A stretch of 7,896 nt of DNA from Gammaproteobacteria bacterium (GTDB lineage Bacteria; Pseudomonadota; Gammaproteobacteria; S144-34): positions 1 to 7,896 of the forward strand of contig WFOW01000267.1 in assembly GCA_015487895.1 (NCBI GenBank), written 5' to 3'. Shown piece by piece: positions 6,327-7,896 of this stretch. Each line of letters starts with the position of its first letter. Position 1 is the stretch's first letter. Under the pieces are notes generated by a model that saw nothing but the letters and a program-made list of their open reading frames with translations, was not told the DNA's origin and searched no databases. The position numbers and the translations under genes are program-made.

Positions 6327-7248
6327 GCCGCTCGCGCTTCTCGTCTCCACACCGCTGCCCGTGATGCTGCTGGCGGGCGCCGCCGCCGGCTGCGTGGCGC
6401 TCGCGCTGCCGCGGCTGCTGCCGCGGCCGCGGCGCGCCGACCCCGAGGCCGAGGCCTGGCGCGAGCGCCCGCCGTGGCTGTTCCGCCTCTTCGCGCCCCT
6501 CGTGCGCGGCATCGCGCCGGCGGTCGCGGCGCGCGGCGACCGCTACCGCCTCGAAGCGGTGGGCGAGCGCATCCAGGCCGCAGGCCTCGGCTACGCCCTG
6601 CGCCCGGAGGAGCTCGTCGCCCTGCGGCGCGTGACGGCGACGGTCGCGGCGCTGCTCGCGGTCACGGTCGATCTCGCCTCGGGGGCGCTCGCGGCCAAGC
6701 TCGCCTACCTCGCGGTGCCGCTCGGCTACTTCTACCCCGACATCTGGCTGCGCGACGCCATCCAGCGCCGCCGCGCGCGCATCCGCAAGGACTTCCCCTT
6801 CTTCCTCGACCTGCTGGCGCTCGCCATGCGCGCCGGCCTCAACCTCCAGAGCGCCGTCGCGCGTGCCGTCCGTCATCTGCCGGACGGGCCCGTGCGGGAG
6901 GAGATGCGGCGCGTGCTGCGCGAGCTGCGCGCGGGCATGACGCTGCGCGAGTCGCTGCAGCGCCTCGCGCGCCGCGTGGACGTCGAGGGCGTGCGCGGCT
7001 TCGTCGGCGCGGTGCTGCAGGCCGAGGAGACGGGCGGCGAGATGGCGAAGGCGCTGCAGGCGCAGGCCGAGCAGCAGCGCGCCGAGCGCTTCCTGCGCGC
7101 CGAGAAGCTCGCCGCGCGGGCGCCGGTGAAGATGCTGGCGCCGCTGGTCGGGCTCTTCATGCCCGTGACCTTCGTGATCCTGATGCTGCCGGCGGTGCGG
7201 GCGCTCGCGCGCAGCGGCCTGCTCGCCGGCCTCCTGGGAGGAGGGTGA
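6319..7248 (+). CDS. tadC: Tad inner-membrane platform protein TadC
   Basis: This gene encodes 309 residues. Hydrophobic segments lie at about 12-33, 103-140 and 272-292. The T2SSF domain at about 157-290 shows the TadC-type pattern: KDFPFFLDLLALAMRAGLNL, LRAGMTLRESLQRLARRVDV, then VGAVLQAEETGGEMAKALQA, QAEQQRAERFLRAEKLAARA, and a final KMLAPLVGLFMPVTFVILML. That last hydrophobic block, preceded by an Ala-Arg-Pro-like turn, is typical of TadC. It is the partner of TadB in the inner-membrane platform. The ATG at 6319 is the only good start: it lies 12 bases after GGAGGA (6301-6306) inside the end of tadB, and no start codon upstream in this frame fits a membrane N-terminus. The reading frame stays open further upstream, but that part is antisense to sense use by tadB. 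The TGA at 7246-7248 shares its last base with the next ATG. Confidence 0.94.
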   Translation: MSEPLALLVSTPLPVMLLAGAAAGCVALALPRLLPRPRRADPEAEAWRERPPWLFRLFAPLVRGIAPAVAARGDRYRLEAVGERIQAAGLGYALRPEELVALRRVTATVAALLAVTVDLASGALAAKLAYLAVPLGYFYPDIWLRDAIQRRRARIRKDFPFFLDLLALAMRAGLNLQSAVARAVRHLPDGPVREEMRRVLRELRAGMTLRESLQRLARRVDVEGVRGFVGAVLQAEETGGEMAKALQAQAEQQRAERFLRAEKLAARAPVKMLAPLVGLFMPVTFVILMLPAVRALARSGLLAGLLGGG

Positions 7249-7691
7249 TGATCATGGCCAGCCGCGCGATGCAGCTGGTGGACGAGCGCGGCGTGGTGCG
7301 CCTGCCGCGCGTGCTCCTGGCCGAGGGCTTCCTCTCGCGCGCCCTGGGCCTGCTCCTGCGCGCGCCGCTGCGCGAGGGCGAGGGGCTGCTGCTCAGGCCC
7401 TGCCGCGGCGTCCACACCTTCGGCATGCGCTACGCCATCGACGTCGTGATGCTCGACCGGCACCTGCGCGTGCGTGCCGTGCACCGCGCGGTGCCGCCGT
7501 TTCGCATCGTGCGCGGGCGGCGCAGCACGGCCGCCGTCCTGGAGCTCGCCTCGGGCGGCGCCGGCCGGGCCGGCCTGCGCGTGGGCGAGCGCCTGGCCCT
7601 GGTCGAGCCGCCGGACCCGCGCCTCGGCCGGGCGCTGGAGCGCTGGATGCGCGCCGACGAGGCGCGGCGCGCCCGCGAGGAGGCCCTGTGA
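7248..7691 (+). CDS. DUF192 family protein
   Basis: This gene encodes 147 residues from ATG 7248; an in-frame ATG at 7254 (145 residues) is also well placed, 9 bases after AGGAGG (7239-7244). The DUF192 core spans about residues 20-120. Its landmarks are FLSRALGLLLRAPLREGEGL, then CRGVHTFGMRYAIDVVMLD (residues 52-70), the most characteristic stretch of this family, followed by PPFRIVRGRRS, VLELASG and the closing GLRVGERLALVE. A charged helical tail follows (about 124-147: RALERWMRADEARRAREE). The biochemical role of DUF192 is not established. There is no signal peptide, unlike many DUF192 proteins, so it probably stays in the cytoplasm unless the true start differs. It overlaps tadC by one base and the next gene by one base, which ties it to the Tad operon. 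The family call is firm; a role in pilus assembly is inferred from position only. Confidence 0.88.
   Translation: MIMASRAMQLVDERGVVRLPRVLLAEGFLSRALGLLLRAPLREGEGLLLRPCRGVHTFGMRYAIDVVMLDRHLRVRAVHRAVPPFRIVRGRRSTAAVLELASGGAGRAGLRVGERLALVEPPDPRLGRALERWMRADEARRAREEAL
7677..7683 (+). promoter_or_regulatory. Ribosome binding site of the last, partial gene
   Basis: GAGGAGG lies 7 bases before the ATG at 7691, inside the last codons of the DUF192 gene. It supports the partial reading frame at the right edge as a real gene. Confidence 0.65.
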
Positions 7692-7896
7692 TGGCCGCGC
7701 GCGCGCACGACGCCTTGCCCGGGGCCGCCGGCGGGCGCACCCCCGCGCTCGGGCCGCGCGACCTCGCGCTCGGGGCGTCTCCGGCCGAGCCGCCCGTGGA
7801 TGGCGAGCCCACGCGCCTGCTCGCGCCGGACGAGATGCCGGCGCTTGCCGCCTGGCTCGAGAGCGACGACGGGCGCCGCCTGCCGCTGGAGGGGCC
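7691..7896 (+). CDS. Unrecognised protein, N-terminal part only (runs off window)
   Basis: The ATG at 7691 shares its A with the stop of the DUF192 gene (TGATG) and has a good ribosome binding site 7 bases upstream. The frame is open for 68 codons to the window edge, with the same strong G/C preference at third positions as the neighbours. The visible part begins with an Ala/Gly/Pro-rich, probably disordered stretch (about residues 4-40) with no signal peptide or membrane segment, then TRLLAPDEMPALAAWLESDD, which looks like the start of a folded helical region. I do not recognise a family. Its coupling to the tad genes suggests a cytoplasmic accessory role, which is a guess from position. Confidence 0.62.
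   Translation, partial: MAARAHDALPGAAGGRTPALGPRDLALGASPAEPPVDGEPTRLLAPDEMPALAAWLESDDGRRLPLEG

Overview
The window is a stretch of a Tad/Flp (tight adherence, type IVc pilus) assembly operon. All ten coding regions lie on the + strand, and no gap between genes exceeds 21 bases. Base composition is very GC-rich (clearly above 70%, with third codon positions almost all G or C). This suggests a high-GC proteobacterium with a secretin, hence a diderm cell; the sequence alone does not allow a genus call. No RNA gene, insertion sequence, CRISPR array, promoter or terminator could be supported, so the window looks like the interior of one long transcript.

Layout, left to right: (1) the 3' part of a TadE-like pseudopilin gene whose start lies outside the window (to 770); (2) an unrecognised exported 239-residue protein that appears to hold two copies of an ~85-residue domain (767-1486); (3) a 59-residue Flp-family pilin-like gene (1508-1687), in which the usual glutamate at +5 is a histidine; (4) cpaB/rcpC (1706-2479); (5) cpaC/rcpA, the outer-membrane secretin (2481-3824); (6) cpaF/tadA, the motor ATPase, with a forkhead-associated (FHA) domain fused to its N-terminus (3844-5478); (7) tadB (5475-6326) and (8) tadC (6319-7248), the inner-membrane platform pair; (9) a DUF192 protein (7248-7691); (10) the first 68 codons of an unrecognised gene running off the right edge (7691 onward).

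How they fit together: pilins and pseudopilins are processed by a prepilin peptidase (not in the window) and extracted from the membrane by the TadB/TadC platform, which is driven by the CpaF hexamer. The fibre leaves through the CpaC secretin, with CpaB bridging or stabilising the periplasmic part. Five of the nine gene junctions overlap (4, 4, 8, 1 and 1 bases), which points to translational coupling, most strongly from cpaF to the right edge.

The most interesting points are the FHA-CpaF fusion at a locus with no room for the usual tadZ/cpaE gene between secretin and ATPase, the small Flp-like pilin without Glu5, and the tandem-domain exported protein between the pseudopilin and the pilin. 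I see no wholly new system here. It is a Tad locus with some non-standard accessory parts.
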